DNA of 46,031 bases from an uncultured Bacteroidaceae bacterium (lineage in GTDB: Bacteria; Bacteroidota; Bacteroidia; Bacteroidales; Bacteroidaceae): the NCBI GenBank assembly GCA_934426255.1, contig CAKRYD010000020.1, positions 1-46,031 of the forward strand, written 5' to 3'. This document shows, piece by piece, positions 9,001 to 17,222 of the stretch. The number at the start of each line of letters is the position of its first letter. Position 1 is the stretch's first letter. The notes under the pieces were generated by a model. It was given only the letters and a program-made list of their open reading frames with translations, was not told the origin of the DNA and did no database searches. The position numbers were made by a program, and so were the translations under genes.

Positions 9001-9942
9001 TTTGAACCATTCCTGTTTTGAATAGAGCATTCGGTGGGGATCGTTCAAGTCGCTGTTGGTCATGAGGCAGATTAGGCGGTCGTGGGCTTCTGCATTTTCC
9101 TCATCGACAAAGTGGCAGTCGTTGGTGCAGATGAGCTTTACGTTGTATTTTTGTGCCAGTTCGATGAGTACGGCATTTACTTTCTGCTGCAAAGGAAATG
9201 TTTCTCTGTTGGCTCTTTGCTCGGGGTCTTTCACTTCGTGGCGTTGGAGCTCCAGATAGAAGTCGTTGCCGAATGTGTCTTTGAACCATCTGACCGAGGC
9301 TTCTGCTGCTTCCATGTTGCCATTGAGGATGTGCTGAGGTATTTCACCGCCGAGGCAGGCCGAGCATACGATGAGTCCTTCTCTATACTTTACGAGTTCG
9401 TCGTGGTCGGTGCGCGGCTTCTGATAAAAGCCGTCGGTCCATGCTCGCGATACCAGTTTGATGAGGTTGTGGTAGCCTTTTTCGTTCTTGGCCAATACGA
9501 TAAGGTGCCATCCTGATTGGTCTTCCTTGCCGTTGCGGTCGGTCATCTTGTGGTGAGCCACATACATTTCGCAGCCCAGGATGGGCTTGAACGATGTGAC
9601 GAAGCGGGCTGATTCGATGTTTTTCCGGCACAGGGCCAGCAGCTCTTCTTTTGATTTGCCGATGTCGTCTTTCTGGTCTTTCTTGGTAGGGTCGGGTTGG
9701 TATTGCCCCGATTCTATCAGGGCCAGCTTGTCCTCCCACTTCTTCAGTTCATCTTTTGCACCGCTTTTCTTTTTCTTTACATAGTTATAGAACTCTTTGA
9801 TGCCCATCATGTTGCCATGATCTGTTACGGCCATTCCTCTCATACCATTCTTGATGGCCTTGTCGACAAGGCGGGGTATGCTGCTTTGTCCGTCGAGAAC
9901 GGAATACTGGGTATGTACGTGTAGATGAACGAAATCCTGCAT
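6079..9942 (-). CDS. dnaE: DNA polymerase III subunit alpha
   Basis: 1287 aa, the replicative polymerase catalytic subunit. The N-terminal PHP domain (about 1-300) keeps histidine-rich motifs (FVHLHVHTQYSVLDG at residues 4-18, VTDHGNMMG near 40-48), so metal binding and possibly proofreading could be intact. The C-family polymerase core contains GPGRGSAAGSAVAYCLG and the catalytic aspartate motif LPDIDVDFDDDGR in the middle third. Finger and helix-hairpin-helix regions follow, and an OB-fold (GGIVTLVREG) lies near residue 1110. Start is the ATG at 9942, with a good promoter element 31 bp upstream. Length is normal for Bacteroidetes DnaE. Confidence 0.98.
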   Translation of the reverse strand: MQDFVHLHVHTQYSVLDGQSSIPRLVDKAIKNGMRGMAVTDHGNMMGIKEFYNYVKKKKSGAKDELKKWEDKLALIESGQYQPDPTKKDQKDDIGKSKEELLALCRKNIESARFVTSFKPILGCEMYVAHHKMTDRNGKEDQSGWHLIVLAKNEKGYHNLIKLVSRAWTDGFYQKPRTDHDELVKYREGLIVCSACLGGEIPQHILNGNMEAAEASVRWFKDTFGNDFYLELQRHEVKDPEQRANRETFPLQQKVNAVLIELAQKYNVKLICTNDCHFVDEENAEAHDRLICLMTNSDLNDPHRMLYSKQEWFKTREEMNAIFEDVPEALQNTCDICDSIETYSIDHAPIMPNFAIPEEFGTEEEYRKKYSEKDLYDEFTRDENGHVVCDEAEGQKKIDKLGGYDKLYRIKLEADYLAELTYKGAKERYGDPLSKDVKDRINFELHVMKTMGFPGYFLIVQDYINAARKELNVSVGPGRGSAAGSAVAYCLGITQIDPIKYDLLFERFLNPDRISLPDIDVDFDDDGRGRVLDWVTKKYGKEKVAHIITYGTMATKLAIKDVARVEKLPLSESQRLCKLIPDKLPEGPDGKVPKMNLTNAIAAIPELAEAEHSPNPLLHDTIRYAKMLEGNVRNTGVHACGTIICRDDISDWVPVSTADDKETGEKLRCTQYEGSVIEETGLIKMDFLGLKTLSILKEAVENIRISLGIEIDVDHLDINDPATYQLFCEGRTIGTFQFESPGMQKYLRELQPSVFEDLIAMNALYRPGPMSYIPSFIKRKKGEEPIVYDLPCMEKYLKETYGITVYQEQVMLLSRLIAGFTRGQSDTLRKAMGKKQIEKLNHLYPKFIEGGTKNGYDPKILEKIWNDWRAFASYAFNKSHATCYSWIAYQTAYLKANFPSQYMAAVMSRSLANINDITKLMDECKSIGIQTLRPDINESRLKFSVNKHNDIRFGMGAIKGVSTAAIENIVKERDQNGLYKSIYDFVERIDLSSCNRRTLENLIIAGALDCFKDIRREQFFETNNKGETFLEQLIRYGQTYKNDLANNSNSLFGGMEAFEITKPEIPALQTQWTQLEKLNKERELIGIYLSAHPLDSYAVVINNICTLHLDELDQLKKHAGQQVTIGGIVTLVREGVSKRNTAYGIAKLEDYSGQGEIALFGTDWSTFRNYLIPGNALYITGRAQPKRWDPTQIELKIEKIEFLADIKETAIEKITISTGIDRLDETFCEDFTSYCLENEGNTTVYFNLTDNKSKSHIFLKATGCKVDVCKEMLDYLDSQNGFTYKIN

Positions 9943-9973
9943 GTCGTTTGTTTGGTTTTAGGATACTGAACTA

Positions 9974-9981
9974 CAAAGTTA
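9974..9981 (-). promoter_or_regulatory. Promoter -7 element for dnaE
   Basis: Minus strand TAACTTTG (TAnnTTTG consensus), 31 bp upstream of the dnaE ATG. Confidence 0.6.
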
Positions 9982-10067
9982 ACGCTTTTCTTGGTTTCAT
10001 TGGAGTGATTTTGATGTGAGGAATAAATAAAATGCATGACCGGTCTGTATAATCTGTAATTTTTCCT

Positions 10068-10075
10068 TACATTTG
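10068..10075 (+). promoter_or_regulatory. Promoter -7 element for upp
   Basis: TACATTTG followed by CA, 65 bp before the upp start. A perfect 7-bp inverted repeat (GTGAAGA at 10083-10089 and TCTTCAC at 10100-10106) would lie at the extreme 5' end of the transcript. Confidence 0.6.
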
Positions 10076-10140
10076 CAAGACCGTGAAGAATTGCAGGACT
10101 CTTCACTGCAGCTAAGAATAATAAAACCAGAATATTATAC

Positions 10141-10791
10141 ATGAAACTCGTTAATCTGGGAAGCAACAATACGCTTCTTAATCAGTTTGTGAGCGAAATC
10201 CGCGATGTTACGGTTCAAAATGACCGGTTGCGCTTTCGCAAAAACATAGAGAGAATAGGTGAAGTTATGGCTTACGAGATCAGTAAGGCTTTACCTTATG
10301 CAGAGAGGGATGTGACAACTCCGTTGGGCACGGCCCGTGTCAGTGTGCCGGATGCCCCCATCGTGTTGGGCACGATTTTGCGTGCCGGGCTGCCGTTTCA
10401 TCAGGGCTTTCTTAATTTTTTCGACCAGGCCGAGAATGCTTTTGTGTCGGCTTACCGCAAGGAACGCCACGATACGTTGAACTTTGTCATTGAATATCTG
10501 GCTGCTCCTCCGTTGAATGGCAAGACGCTGATACTGGTCGATCCGATGTTGGCAACGGGTGGTTCGTTGGAGCTAAGCTACAAGGCTTTGCGTACACGTG
10601 GTGTGCCCTCGACGTTGCATCTGGCTGTGATTGTGGCCACTCAACGCGCTGTTGACCTGATGGCGAGCCTGTTTCCCGATGACAATGTGACGCTCTGGTG
10701 TGCTGCCATCGACCCTGCGTTGAACGAACGCCACTATATTGTGCCCGGTCTGGGTGATGCCGGCGATTTGTGTTTCGGTGAGAAGGAGTAG
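10141..10791 (+). CDS. upp: Uracil phosphoribosyltransferase
   Basis: 216 aa. It converts uracil and PRPP to UMP (pyrimidine salvage, cytosol). The type I PRTase PRPP loop is visible as LVDPMLATGGSL near residues 130-142, with the upstream strand GTILRAGLPF and the C-terminal uracil-binding region ending YIVPGLGDAGDLCFG, as in UPRTases. It faces a uracil permease gene across a shared terminator, a functional pair for uracil uptake and salvage although each has its own promoter. Confidence 0.97.
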   Translation: MKLVNLGSNNTLLNQFVSEIRDVTVQNDRLRFRKNIERIGEVMAYEISKALPYAERDVTTPLGTARVSVPDAPIVLGTILRAGLPFHQGFLNFFDQAENAFVSAYRKERHDTLNFVIEYLAAPPLNGKTLILVDPMLATGGSLELSYKALRTRGVPSTLHLAVIVATQRAVDLMASLFPDDNVTLWCAAIDPALNERHYIVPGLGDAGDLCFGEKE

Positions 10792-10811
10792 GGGTTACCC
10801 TATATTCAAAT

Positions 10812-10848
10812 AAAAAGGATGCGCAATTTTTGGTTGCGCATCCTTTTT
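10812..10848. terminator. Bidirectional rho-independent terminator
   Basis: A perfect 15-bp inverted repeat (AAAAAGGATGCGCAA and its complement) with a 7-nt loop between the convergent upp and uracil permease genes; A and T runs on both sides make it work in both directions. Confidence 0.92.
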
Positions 10849-10864
10849 ATTTGTATGCCCCTGG

Positions 10865-12175
10865 CTAATCCTTTTTGAACGTATAGTCTTTTCCGGGCAG
10901 TATGGCATTGAGCAGTATGCCTACGATGGCTGCCACTGCAAGTCCCGATAAGGAGGTGAAGCCTATGCTGATGGCGTCGTTGTTGCCATATTTGATGCCG
11001 ATGGCAAGTACCAGTATGAGGGCTGCGATGATGACGTTGCGCGATTTCGTGAAGTCAACCTTGCTTTCTACGATGTTGCGAACTCCCACAGCTGCGATCA
11101 TGCCATATAGAACCAGCGACACGCCCCCTATAGTGGCCGTAGGCATAGAGCTGACGAGTGCGGAGAACTTGGGACTGAAGGAGAAGAGTATGGCAAAGCA
11201 GGCTGCAATGCGTATTACCCGCGGATCGAAGACTCGGGTCAGGTTGAGTACACCCGTATTCTCGCCATATGTGGTGTTGGCGGGTGCACCGAACAGAGAT
11301 GCCGCTATGGTGGCAAGGCCGTCTCCGATGAGTGTGCGGTGAAGTCCTGGTTTGCTGAGATAGTTGCGTCCCACTGTCGACGAGATGGCACAGATGTCGC
11401 CGATGTGTTCCAGCATGGTGGCAAGCGCGATGGGCATGACACAGATGATGGAGGAGATGAGCAGCGAGGTGTCGGGGTTTTGCAATACGGGCAGTACGGT
11501 GTCTTCAGCCTTGAAGGGGAGCCCTATCCACGCGGCTTCGCTGACATGGCTGAAGTCTACCTGATTGAAACAGGCGGCTACGGCATACGAACCTGCCACG
11601 CCTATCAGGATGGGTATGATTTTTATCATGCCGCGGCCATAGATGTTGCACACCACAACGAGGATGATGGCCAGTGCCGCTATGCCCCAGTTGGCTGTGC
11701 AGTTGGTGATGGCCGACCCCGAAAGGGTAAGACCTATGGCGATGATGATGGGGCCTGTGACCACCGGAGGAAAGAATTTCATCACCTTTTGCACGCCGTA
11801 GGCCTTGATGCAGCCGGCAAGCACGAAATAGAGCAGTCCGGCACAGGCCACGCCGATGCAGGCATAGGGCAGTGATTCTGCCACGCTGAGGCCGGCTGTC
11901 TTTCCCATTTCGGTCACTGCGGCATAGCCGCCGATGAAGGCAAACGACGAACCGAGAAAGGCCGGAACCTGCCATTTGCATATCCAGTGGAACAGCAGTG
12001 TGCCCAGTCCTGCAAACAATAGGGTGGCCGAAACTGACAGACCGGTAATGGCAGGTACAAGCACGGTGGCTCCGAACATGGCAAACATGTGTTGCAGACC
12101 GAGCACGGTCATCTTGGGAATACCCAGTGTGCGGGCATCCATTATGCCTTCATTGAAGGCCTTTTTATTATCCAT
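10865..12175 (-). CDS. uraA: Uracil permease (NCS2 family, UraA-like)
   Basis: 436 aa, about 14 hydrophobic segments. The N-terminal LGLQHMFAMFGATVLVPAIT is the classic NCS2 signature, and the following VPAFLGSSFAFIGG corresponds to the substrate-binding TM3 region of UraA. A conserved acidic residue in TM8 (ALATMLEHIGD) and the TM10 NTTYGENTGVL motif typical of uracil/xanthine carriers are also present. It imports uracil with protons. Convergent to upp, which supports uracil as substrate. The minus-strand promoter element lies about 60 bp upstream. Confidence 0.94.
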   Translation of the reverse strand: MDNKKAFNEGIMDARTLGIPKMTVLGLQHMFAMFGATVLVPAITGLSVSATLLFAGLGTLLFHWICKWQVPAFLGSSFAFIGGYAAVTEMGKTAGLSVAESLPYACIGVACAGLLYFVLAGCIKAYGVQKVMKFFPPVVTGPIIIAIGLTLSGSAITNCTANWGIAALAIILVVVCNIYGRGMIKIIPILIGVAGSYAVAACFNQVDFSHVSEAAWIGLPFKAEDTVLPVLQNPDTSLLISSIICVMPIALATMLEHIGDICAISSTVGRNYLSKPGLHRTLIGDGLATIAASLFGAPANTTYGENTGVLNLTRVFDPRVIRIAACFAILFSFSPKFSALVSSMPTATIGGVSLVLYGMIAAVGVRNIVESKVDFTKSRNVIIAALILVLAIGIKYGNNDAISIGFTSLSGLAVAAIVGILLNAILPGKDYTFKKD

Positions 12176-12235
12176 AACGAGTAGTATTGAAGTTTCCTAT
12201 TGAGGAGAAATCTGTGTGTACAGACCAAATTTGCA

Positions 12236-12243
12236 CAAATTTA
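12236..12243 (-). promoter_or_regulatory. Promoter -7 element for uracil permease
   Basis: Minus strand TAAATTTG, matching TAnnTTTG, 60 bp upstream of the start at 12175. Confidence 0.5.
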
Positions 12244-12380
12244 GCACTTTTGTCCCGATTAACAAGCATCGGCACCCATATTTTCTTCAATTGCTTTATC
12301 GATGACTGAAAATAATGACCTTTCGGGCTTGAAAGTGCAGTCTGCGGCTTAGTGTGTTGCGATGTCTGGTGTTGCAACGT

Positions 12381-12510
12381 GTTTCCTGTACATATCACAA
12401 GTTGTTTCCTGTACATGACACAGGTTGTTTCCTGTACATATCACACTTTGTTTCATGCGCATGAAACACGTTGTTTCCCTACAGGAAACATGCAGAGGTT
12501 TCCTATATGC
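12381..12510. repeat. 23-bp tandem repeat array with embedded palindromes
   Basis: Units of exactly 23 bp start at 12381, 12404, 12427 and 12450; a 25-bp unit starts at 12473 and a partial copy at 12498. Each begins GTTTC. Units 1-3 read GTTTCCTGTACAT followed by ATCACA or GACACA. Unit 4 instead holds the perfect palindrome GTTTCATGCGCATGAAAC, and unit 5 the hairpin TGTTTCC-ctaca-GGAAACA. It lies in the 434-bp spacer between the start of the uracil permease gene and the end of rubrerythrin; the rest of that spacer holds only the permease promoter and the rubrerythrin terminator. There are no unique spacers, so this is not a CRISPR array. Function is unknown. Confidence 0.9.
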
Positions 12511-12556
12511 CTTTTGCAGGGTCAGGGGAGCTGTGTTGGCAACTTCGGAGGCATAA

Positions 12557-12588
12557 AAAAAGAAGTACCGGCAAGGGTACTTCTTTTT
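12557..12588 (-). terminator. Rho-independent terminator of rubrerythrin
   Basis: A perfect 13-bp stem AAAAAGAAGTACC / GGTACTTCTTTTT with a 6-nt loop, ending 21 bp after the rubrerythrin stop on the minus strand. Confidence 0.9.
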
Positions 12589-12609
12589 GAGTGTCAGTAA
12601 CGACTGATG

Positions 12610-13164
12610 TTATTTACCGAAAAAACGCTTGTGAAGGCCTTTGAAGCCACAGCAGTGACGGGCTTCGTCGCGTGCCATCTCGTGTACGCTGTCGTGAATG
12701 GCATCGTAGTTCAGCTTCTTGGCAAGCAGGGCAATGCGGTTTTTGTCGGCGCAGGCTCCGGCCTCGGCAACGATGCGTGCTTCAAGGTTGGTTTTGGTGT
12801 CCCATACCGTTTCACCTATCATTTCGATGAAGCGCGATGCGTGGTCGGCTTCTTCATATGCGTAACGTTTGAATGCCTCGGCAATCTCGGGATATCCCTC
12901 GCGGTCGGCCTGACGTGCCATGGCCAGATACATTCCCACTTCGGCACATTCGCCTTGAGCATGTGCTTTCAGTCCTTCGAGTACTTCGGCATCGATGCCT
13001 TTTGCTATGCCTATTACGTGCTCGGCAGCAAACTTTTGTTCGTCAGAATCCTCGTTGTATTCTACAAACTTGGAGGCCGGTGCACCGCAGAGGGGGCACT
13101 TCTCGGGGGCTGCATCGCCTTCGTGGATGTAGCCACATACTGTACAAATGAATTTCTTCTTCAT
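12610..13164 (-). CDS. Reverse rubrerythrin (N-terminal rubredoxin domain)
   Basis: 184 aa from the ATG at 13164; the frame extends to 13272 but a promoter element at 13221-13228 lies inside that extension. The N-terminal rubredoxin-like iron site has Cys7, Cys10 (CTVCGY) and Cys23, Cys26 (CPLCGA). The ferritin-like diiron domain follows (about 45-180), with EEADHA and DEARHC providing the Glu and His ligands. Having rubredoxin first, rather than last, makes it a reverse rubrerythrin, a peroxide reductase of anaerobes. It indicates oxidative-stress defence in an obligate anaerobe. Monocistronic. Confidence 0.95.
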   Translation of the reverse strand: MKKKFICTVCGYIHEGDAAPEKCPLCGAPASKFVEYNEDSDEQKFAAEHVIGIAKGIDAEVLEGLKAHAQGECAEVGMYLAMARQADREGYPEIAEAFKRYAYEEADHASRFIEMIGETVWDTKTNLEARIVAEAGACADKNRIALLAKKLNYDAIHDSVHEMARDEARHCCGFKGLHKRFFGK

Positions 13165-13220
13165 GCTTTTGATTTTTAGATTAGTGTTGTTGCGGCTCTG
13201 TTGTGAGCCTTTGTCGACTG

Positions 13221-13228
13221 CAAACTTA
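13221..13228 (-). promoter_or_regulatory. Promoter -7 element for rubrerythrin
   Basis: Minus strand TAAGTTTG followed by CA, 56 bp upstream of the start. Confidence 0.6.
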
Positions 13229-13293
13229 CAAAATAGTTTCCTATCTAAAGTGTAAACGGATGTTATAATCACCGTTTGCCGTATATAAAATAA

Positions 13294-13321
13294 ATGTGCG
13301 CCGACTTTTGCCGACGCACAT
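13294..13321 (-). terminator. Probable terminator of the 1182-aa T9SS cargo gene
   Basis: Inverted repeat ATGTGCG / CGCACAT with a partly paired interior, 39 bp after the stop on the minus strand, followed by the AT-rich stretch TTTATTTTATA. The T-run is interrupted, so this is moderate evidence. Confidence 0.55.
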
Positions 13322-13360
13322 CTGTTGTGTTGTAAATCTTGAATAGCAACTATGCTGCCG

Positions 13361-16300
13361 CTATTTGATTTGGATTTTCTTCTTGCCTACAATGTAGACT
13401 CCTTTCTTCAGGTTCTTGGCTGCCTGGCTGCTCTTCACGTTTTTCTTGATGAGCTTGCCGTCGATGCCGTAGACGTTGACGGTGCCGTTGGCCAATTCGG
13501 TGTTGAGCTGTCTGATGCTGGTGATAGGAGCTGTGGCTTCGATGGTCAGATCAGCCTGTCCGCCTGCATCGGCAATCAGCAGAGGATTGATATAACCCGT
13601 CATACCGTCGATGAAGGTTTCGTTGGTTGAAGCTGTCAGAGTCACATCCTCAAACATTCCGTAGCCGGCCTTGTGCAGAGAGTCACCATAGAGCACACCT
13701 ACGAGTCCGTTGGCTGTCTGGGCGGTTGTGGTGAATTCGTTGGGAGCTTCTACAATCAGTTTGACTTCATCTTCGCTTTCAGGATCGTATGCCTTGTAGT
13801 CACCGCTGACGGCGATAAATGGCTGTCCGGCTGCAATGGCCGTACCTTCCTTGATCTCGGTCAGCTCAAGTGTGGTCTCGTTGGGCATGTTCTTGATGGT
13901 ATAGAACTTGAAGCCGTCGTTGAGCACATTCAGGTTGCTCTGGGCAAACGGAAGGGTTACGATGGAAATGTAGTTGCTTTCAAACGGATATTCAACCGTA
14001 CCTGTTTCTTCAACCTCCTTGAAGGTCCACGAAGATGCCGAGTTGTAGCCGCCGGCCCATACCTTCAGACGACCTTCACCACTTGCATGCAACGGAAGCT
14101 TGTTCACGTTGATGGTGTCGGCACATATGATGTTGAATTCGCCTACACCCGTAAACTCTATATAATAAGGTACAGGTTTCTTGGAAAGACCACCGCCTAC
14201 AGACTGTGAATAGAACTTGCCGAGGTAGGAACCTGTGGCACGGTTCTGGAAGGCATAAGCCGTATCGCCCAGAGCCACTGCACGCCACATTGTGGCCGGA
14301 TTGGCAAGCTCGTCCTGTACATCCGTGTCGCGGTCGTAGAAGCCGTGCCAGATTTCGTCCACTTCAGATTCGAGTTTCTCGTCTTCGGTGTTGGCAGTCT
14401 GAGAGTAGATCACATTGCCGAATACCTTGGTATCATAGATATTGTCTTCCTTGCCTGTGCGGGTCTGGTCGCAGTTGGCAATATAATACCACTGGCCTGC
14501 CTTGATGGTCTTCTGCTGGCTCTTGAACTTGGCAAGTGCGGCATTGATGCTTTCGATGCGCTTGTCAAGGTCACTCTTCACGGGTTTCTTGCGGTCGTAA
14601 TCGTTGGCTGCGGCAACTGCGCTCTCGTATGCTGCCAGTTGCTCGTCTGTAACCTGGCCGAAGTCTTCGCCTACTCCGAACGATTCAACATATTTGTTGC
14701 TGTTCTGCACAACTCCGAAGATAGTGGCTGTGTCGGCAATCAACGGCTTCACGGCTTCGATGGCAGCGTTGAGCTTGTCATAGTCTTCCTGGGTTGCATT
14801 GTTGTTGGCCACGGCTTCGCGGGCATGGTTCATCTGTGTGAGCAATGCATCGCAGGCATCTTTCAGTCCCGGCGAGTATGAATACTGTGAATATTCTTCG
14901 TTCAGGACTGCCGGGTACATCTGGAATTCGGAAATACTGTAATAGATTTTTCCGTAGTTGACGGTCGTACCGTATGTGTCGTCAATGTCGAAACGTACGT
15001 AACGGTAGGGCTGACCCATATCAATACCGCTTGAGTAGGCATCGAAAATGGTGCTTTCGCCTGTGAGCTCAACTTTTTGGATCTTTGTCCAAACGTCGGT
15101 CTCGTTATTGCGTGCATAGATGGTCAGCTTGGTAGGACGTTCGTCCTGGCCGTATTGGTCGGCACGTTTTGACATCTTGAAGACGAACTTCTGTACGGGC
15201 TTGTCGCCAAGGTCTGCATAGAGGCAGAACGGGCCGTCGATGATGGTGGCACCGGCTACGGTCGGGTTATAGCCACCGGCATGAAGGTAGGTGTTGTAGT
15301 CGTCATCGTTCAGATAGGCGATGCTGTTGTCTTCATCCTCCTTGTTTTTCTTGTGGTTGACTGTTACCTGGCTTTCGGCCGGATCGTCAGAGAATCGTGT
15401 CAGCAACGGGTTCTCTTTGTCCAGGTCATAGCTGAAGCATGAATTGTAGGTCGTGATGGCCGGGTCTACCAGGTTGTCGAGCTGCTGCGTCAAAGCCAGC
15501 TGCTTGACTTCGGCTTCCAATTTTGTGATGATGTCTTGCGGCACTTTCTCGAAGTTCCATCCGCACCATGTCTCGTTGGAGGAGTTCTGGCCAAGGTGGC
15601 CGTTAAGGCTCTTGCCATAGCCGTTGGCATCGGGATAATAAGGACGGGCGTTCATGGCAGTATTGCCTATACGGAATGAGCCGTCACCACGCGAAGCGAT
15701 GATCTGTTCTACCGAAGGCTCGTCTCTCAACTCAACATATTGGGTCTTGGCATAGGTCTTGTCGATGTATTTGCCCAGACCGAAGTTCTTGATGTTGTAG
15801 TTGCCGCTTTCGAGCTTTTCAACGTAGAAGATGTAGTTGGGGTCATCCAATTGCGGGTCGTTCCAGTAAATATAACCGTCCTTGCTTCCCATCAGCATCG
15901 GGGAAATGCCGCGTTCTTCCTGAAACTTCTCATAAGAGCTGGTAATGTAATAATAGCCGTCAGTGATAGGAATCATGGAAGCCAACAGATCCTCGTAAAT
16001 GGGTTTCAGCTCCTTGAAGCAAGCCAGATAGGCCTCTTCGCCGTCAACCATGTCGATGGCATCCTGAGCTTTGAGCAATGCTGTTTCGTAGGCAGTCACT
16101 TTATCTTGCGGGTAGTAGCCCGGTTTGTCGCCGATGGGGAACGTAGAAGTGTTTTTGCTGATTTCGGCAAGCAACTTCTTCAGGTTGATGAGTGCGCTGT
16201 TGTCGGTGTGTATGGTGCCTTCGTAGGCATTCCATACCACGATGTCCTTGGCTGTTCCGTAGTAGGAGTAGCCATAGTTCCAGAAAGGACCGAAGTGATT

Positions 16301-16909
16301 TCTCGTCTCGGTCTTTTCGCCTGTCTCGGCATTCTCCTTGACATCGAAGTGAACAAAGACAACTGATGCATCGTCAACAAGACCTGTACTGGTCCACTGA
16401 GCGTGAACCGATACATTGACGTTGTTCATTGCACTTTCGATTTCAAAGCTCGTGGCATCGTCAATGTTGTCGGTCAAAGCCGTCGACATCGGGTTGGCGC
16501 AGCAGGTCACGTACTTCTTCGTATCCACATGCTGCAGATAGTAGGAGTTGACACCGTCGTGCTGGGCCGGTGCTTCCACAAGCTCATAGATGTTGTCTGA
16601 CGACAACGGAGTGTCGGTAACGTCCAACTGGCCGTCCTTGGTTCGGTTGTACTTGTCCTGGACACCGTTGAGGAAAACTCCCTCAAGGTCGCTGTACAGG
16701 CAAGTTGAATACTGGAAGGTACCGGTGGCTTTGTTGTACCATGTACCAACTGCGTTTTGCAGAACGATTTTGTCGCCGGCTTTCAATGCGTCCCATGAAA
16801 TCCTTTCACCCGGGACGATGTAGTCCTTCAGCTCAACATCGTCTGCTGCTTTTGTCAGACCTGTGCATACTGCAAGCAGTAGCAAGACTAACGGTAAAAC
16901 TTTTCTCAT
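13361..16909 (-). CDS. Large secreted protein with F5/8C-like domain and T9SS sorting domain
   Basis: 1182 aa from the ATG at 16909; the frame runs to 16963 but the signal peptide MRKVLPLVLLLLAVCTG begins here (cleavage near TKA-AD). Visible parts: N-terminal region with repeated ricin/lipocalin-like beta segments describing KYVTCC or GKYIDKT-type motifs (about 60-470); a discoidin/F5-8 type C-like domain (about 490-670: YLNDDDYNTYLHAGG, FCLYADLGDK, YRYVRFDIDDT); helical FIVAR-like segments (about 675-830); and a C-terminal type A sorting domain (about 1110-1182, IDGKLIKKNV, KKGVYIVGKKKIQIK). The last directs type IX export and surface anchoring. No catalytic domain is recognised; carbohydrate binding is likely. 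It has its own promoter and is monocistronic. Confidence 0.85.
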   Translation of the reverse strand: MRKVLPLVLLLLAVCTGLTKAADDVELKDYIVPGERISWDALKAGDKIVLQNAVGTWYNKATGTFQYSTCLYSDLEGVFLNGVQDKYNRTKDGQLDVTDTPLSSDNIYELVEAPAQHDGVNSYYLQHVDTKKYVTCCANPMSTALTDNIDDATSFEIESAMNNVNVSVHAQWTSTGLVDDASVVFVHFDVKENAETGEKTETRNHFGPFWNYGYSYYGTAKDIVVWNAYEGTIHTDNSALINLKKLLAEISKNTSTFPIGDKPGYYPQDKVTAYETALLKAQDAIDMVDGEEAYLACFKELKPIYEDLLASMIPITDGYYYITSSYEKFQEERGISPMLMGSKDGYIYWNDPQLDDPNYIFYVEKLESGNYNIKNFGLGKYIDKTYAKTQYVELRDEPSVEQIIASRGDGSFRIGNTAMNARPYYPDANGYGKSLNGHLGQNSSNETWCGWNFEKVPQDIITKLEAEVKQLALTQQLDNLVDPAITTYNSCFSYDLDKENPLLTRFSDDPAESQVTVNHKKNKEDEDNSIAYLNDDDYNTYLHAGGYNPTVAGATIIDGPFCLYADLGDKPVQKFVFKMSKRADQYGQDERPTKLTIYARNNETDVWTKIQKVELTGESTIFDAYSSGIDMGQPYRYVRFDIDDTYGTTVNYGKIYYSISEFQMYPAVLNEEYSQYSYSPGLKDACDALLTQMNHAREAVANNNATQEDYDKLNAAIEAVKPLIADTATIFGVVQNSNKYVESFGVGEDFGQVTDEQLAAYESAVAAANDYDRKKPVKSDLDKRIESINAALAKFKSQQKTIKAGQWYYIANCDQTRTGKEDNIYDTKVFGNVIYSQTANTEDEKLESEVDEIWHGFYDRDTDVQDELANPATMWRAVALGDTAYAFQNRATGSYLGKFYSQSVGGGLSKKPVPYYIEFTGVGEFNIICADTINVNKLPLHASGEGRLKVWAGGYNSASSWTFKEVEETGTVEYPFESNYISIVTLPFAQSNLNVLNDGFKFYTIKNMPNETTLELTEIKEGTAIAAGQPFIAVSGDYKAYDPESEDEVKLIVEAPNEFTTTAQTANGLVGVLYGDSLHKAGYGMFEDVTLTASTNETFIDGMTGYINPLLIADAGGQADLTIEATAPITSIRQLNTELANGTVNVYGIDGKLIKKNVKSSQAAKNLKKGVYIVGKKKIQIK

Positions 16910-16994
16910 ACTCTTTATGTTTAAAATTAAATAGCTCTCTTTGCAGAAAGAAGGCAACTTCAAGGTTATTTCCCCTTATCCTTGATATCAATAG

Positions 16995-17002
16995 CAAAGT
17001 TA
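16995..17002 (-). promoter_or_regulatory. Promoter -7 element for the T9SS cargo gene
   Basis: Minus strand TAACTTTG followed by CT, 85 bp upstream of the start at 16909. The remaining part of this 313-bp spacer (16910-17222) is AT-rich and holds only the divergent promoter at 17188-17195. Confidence 0.6.
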
Positions 17003-17187
17003 GTATTCAATAAGCAAAGCAACTGCATCCTAAGTGAGTTTTTTGCGATGTTGGGATTTTTATACGTGAGTTTTTCTTGATATTGCTTACGAAAGCAGTG
17101 AAAAAGTAATCTGTATTCATCAAAACGGATGAAAATTCATTCTGCAAAGTGGTGGCAGAAAGCCTAATTGCGCTGACAAGCTTTTTG

Positions 17188-17195
17188 TAACTTTG
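17188..17195 (+). promoter_or_regulatory. Promoter -7 element for the beta-helix protein gene
   Basis: TAACTTTG followed by CA, 27 bp before the ATG at 17223. It overlaps the TTG that would otherwise extend the reading frame, so the ATG at 17223 is the start. Confidence 0.65.
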
Positions 17196-17222
17196 CAGCT
17201 ACAACTACAATATGCCAACTGT

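Noticed and set aside
11339..11875. 178-aa plus-strand ORF inside the uracil permease gene
   Set aside because: Antisense shadow; the permease on the other strand has full family motifs.
12381..12510. CRISPR array
   Set aside because: Units are 23 bp back to back with no unique spacers, and no cas genes are present.
12607..13179. 190-aa plus-strand ORF across rubrerythrin
   Set aside because: Antisense shadow of the reverse rubrerythrin, which has clear iron-binding motifs.
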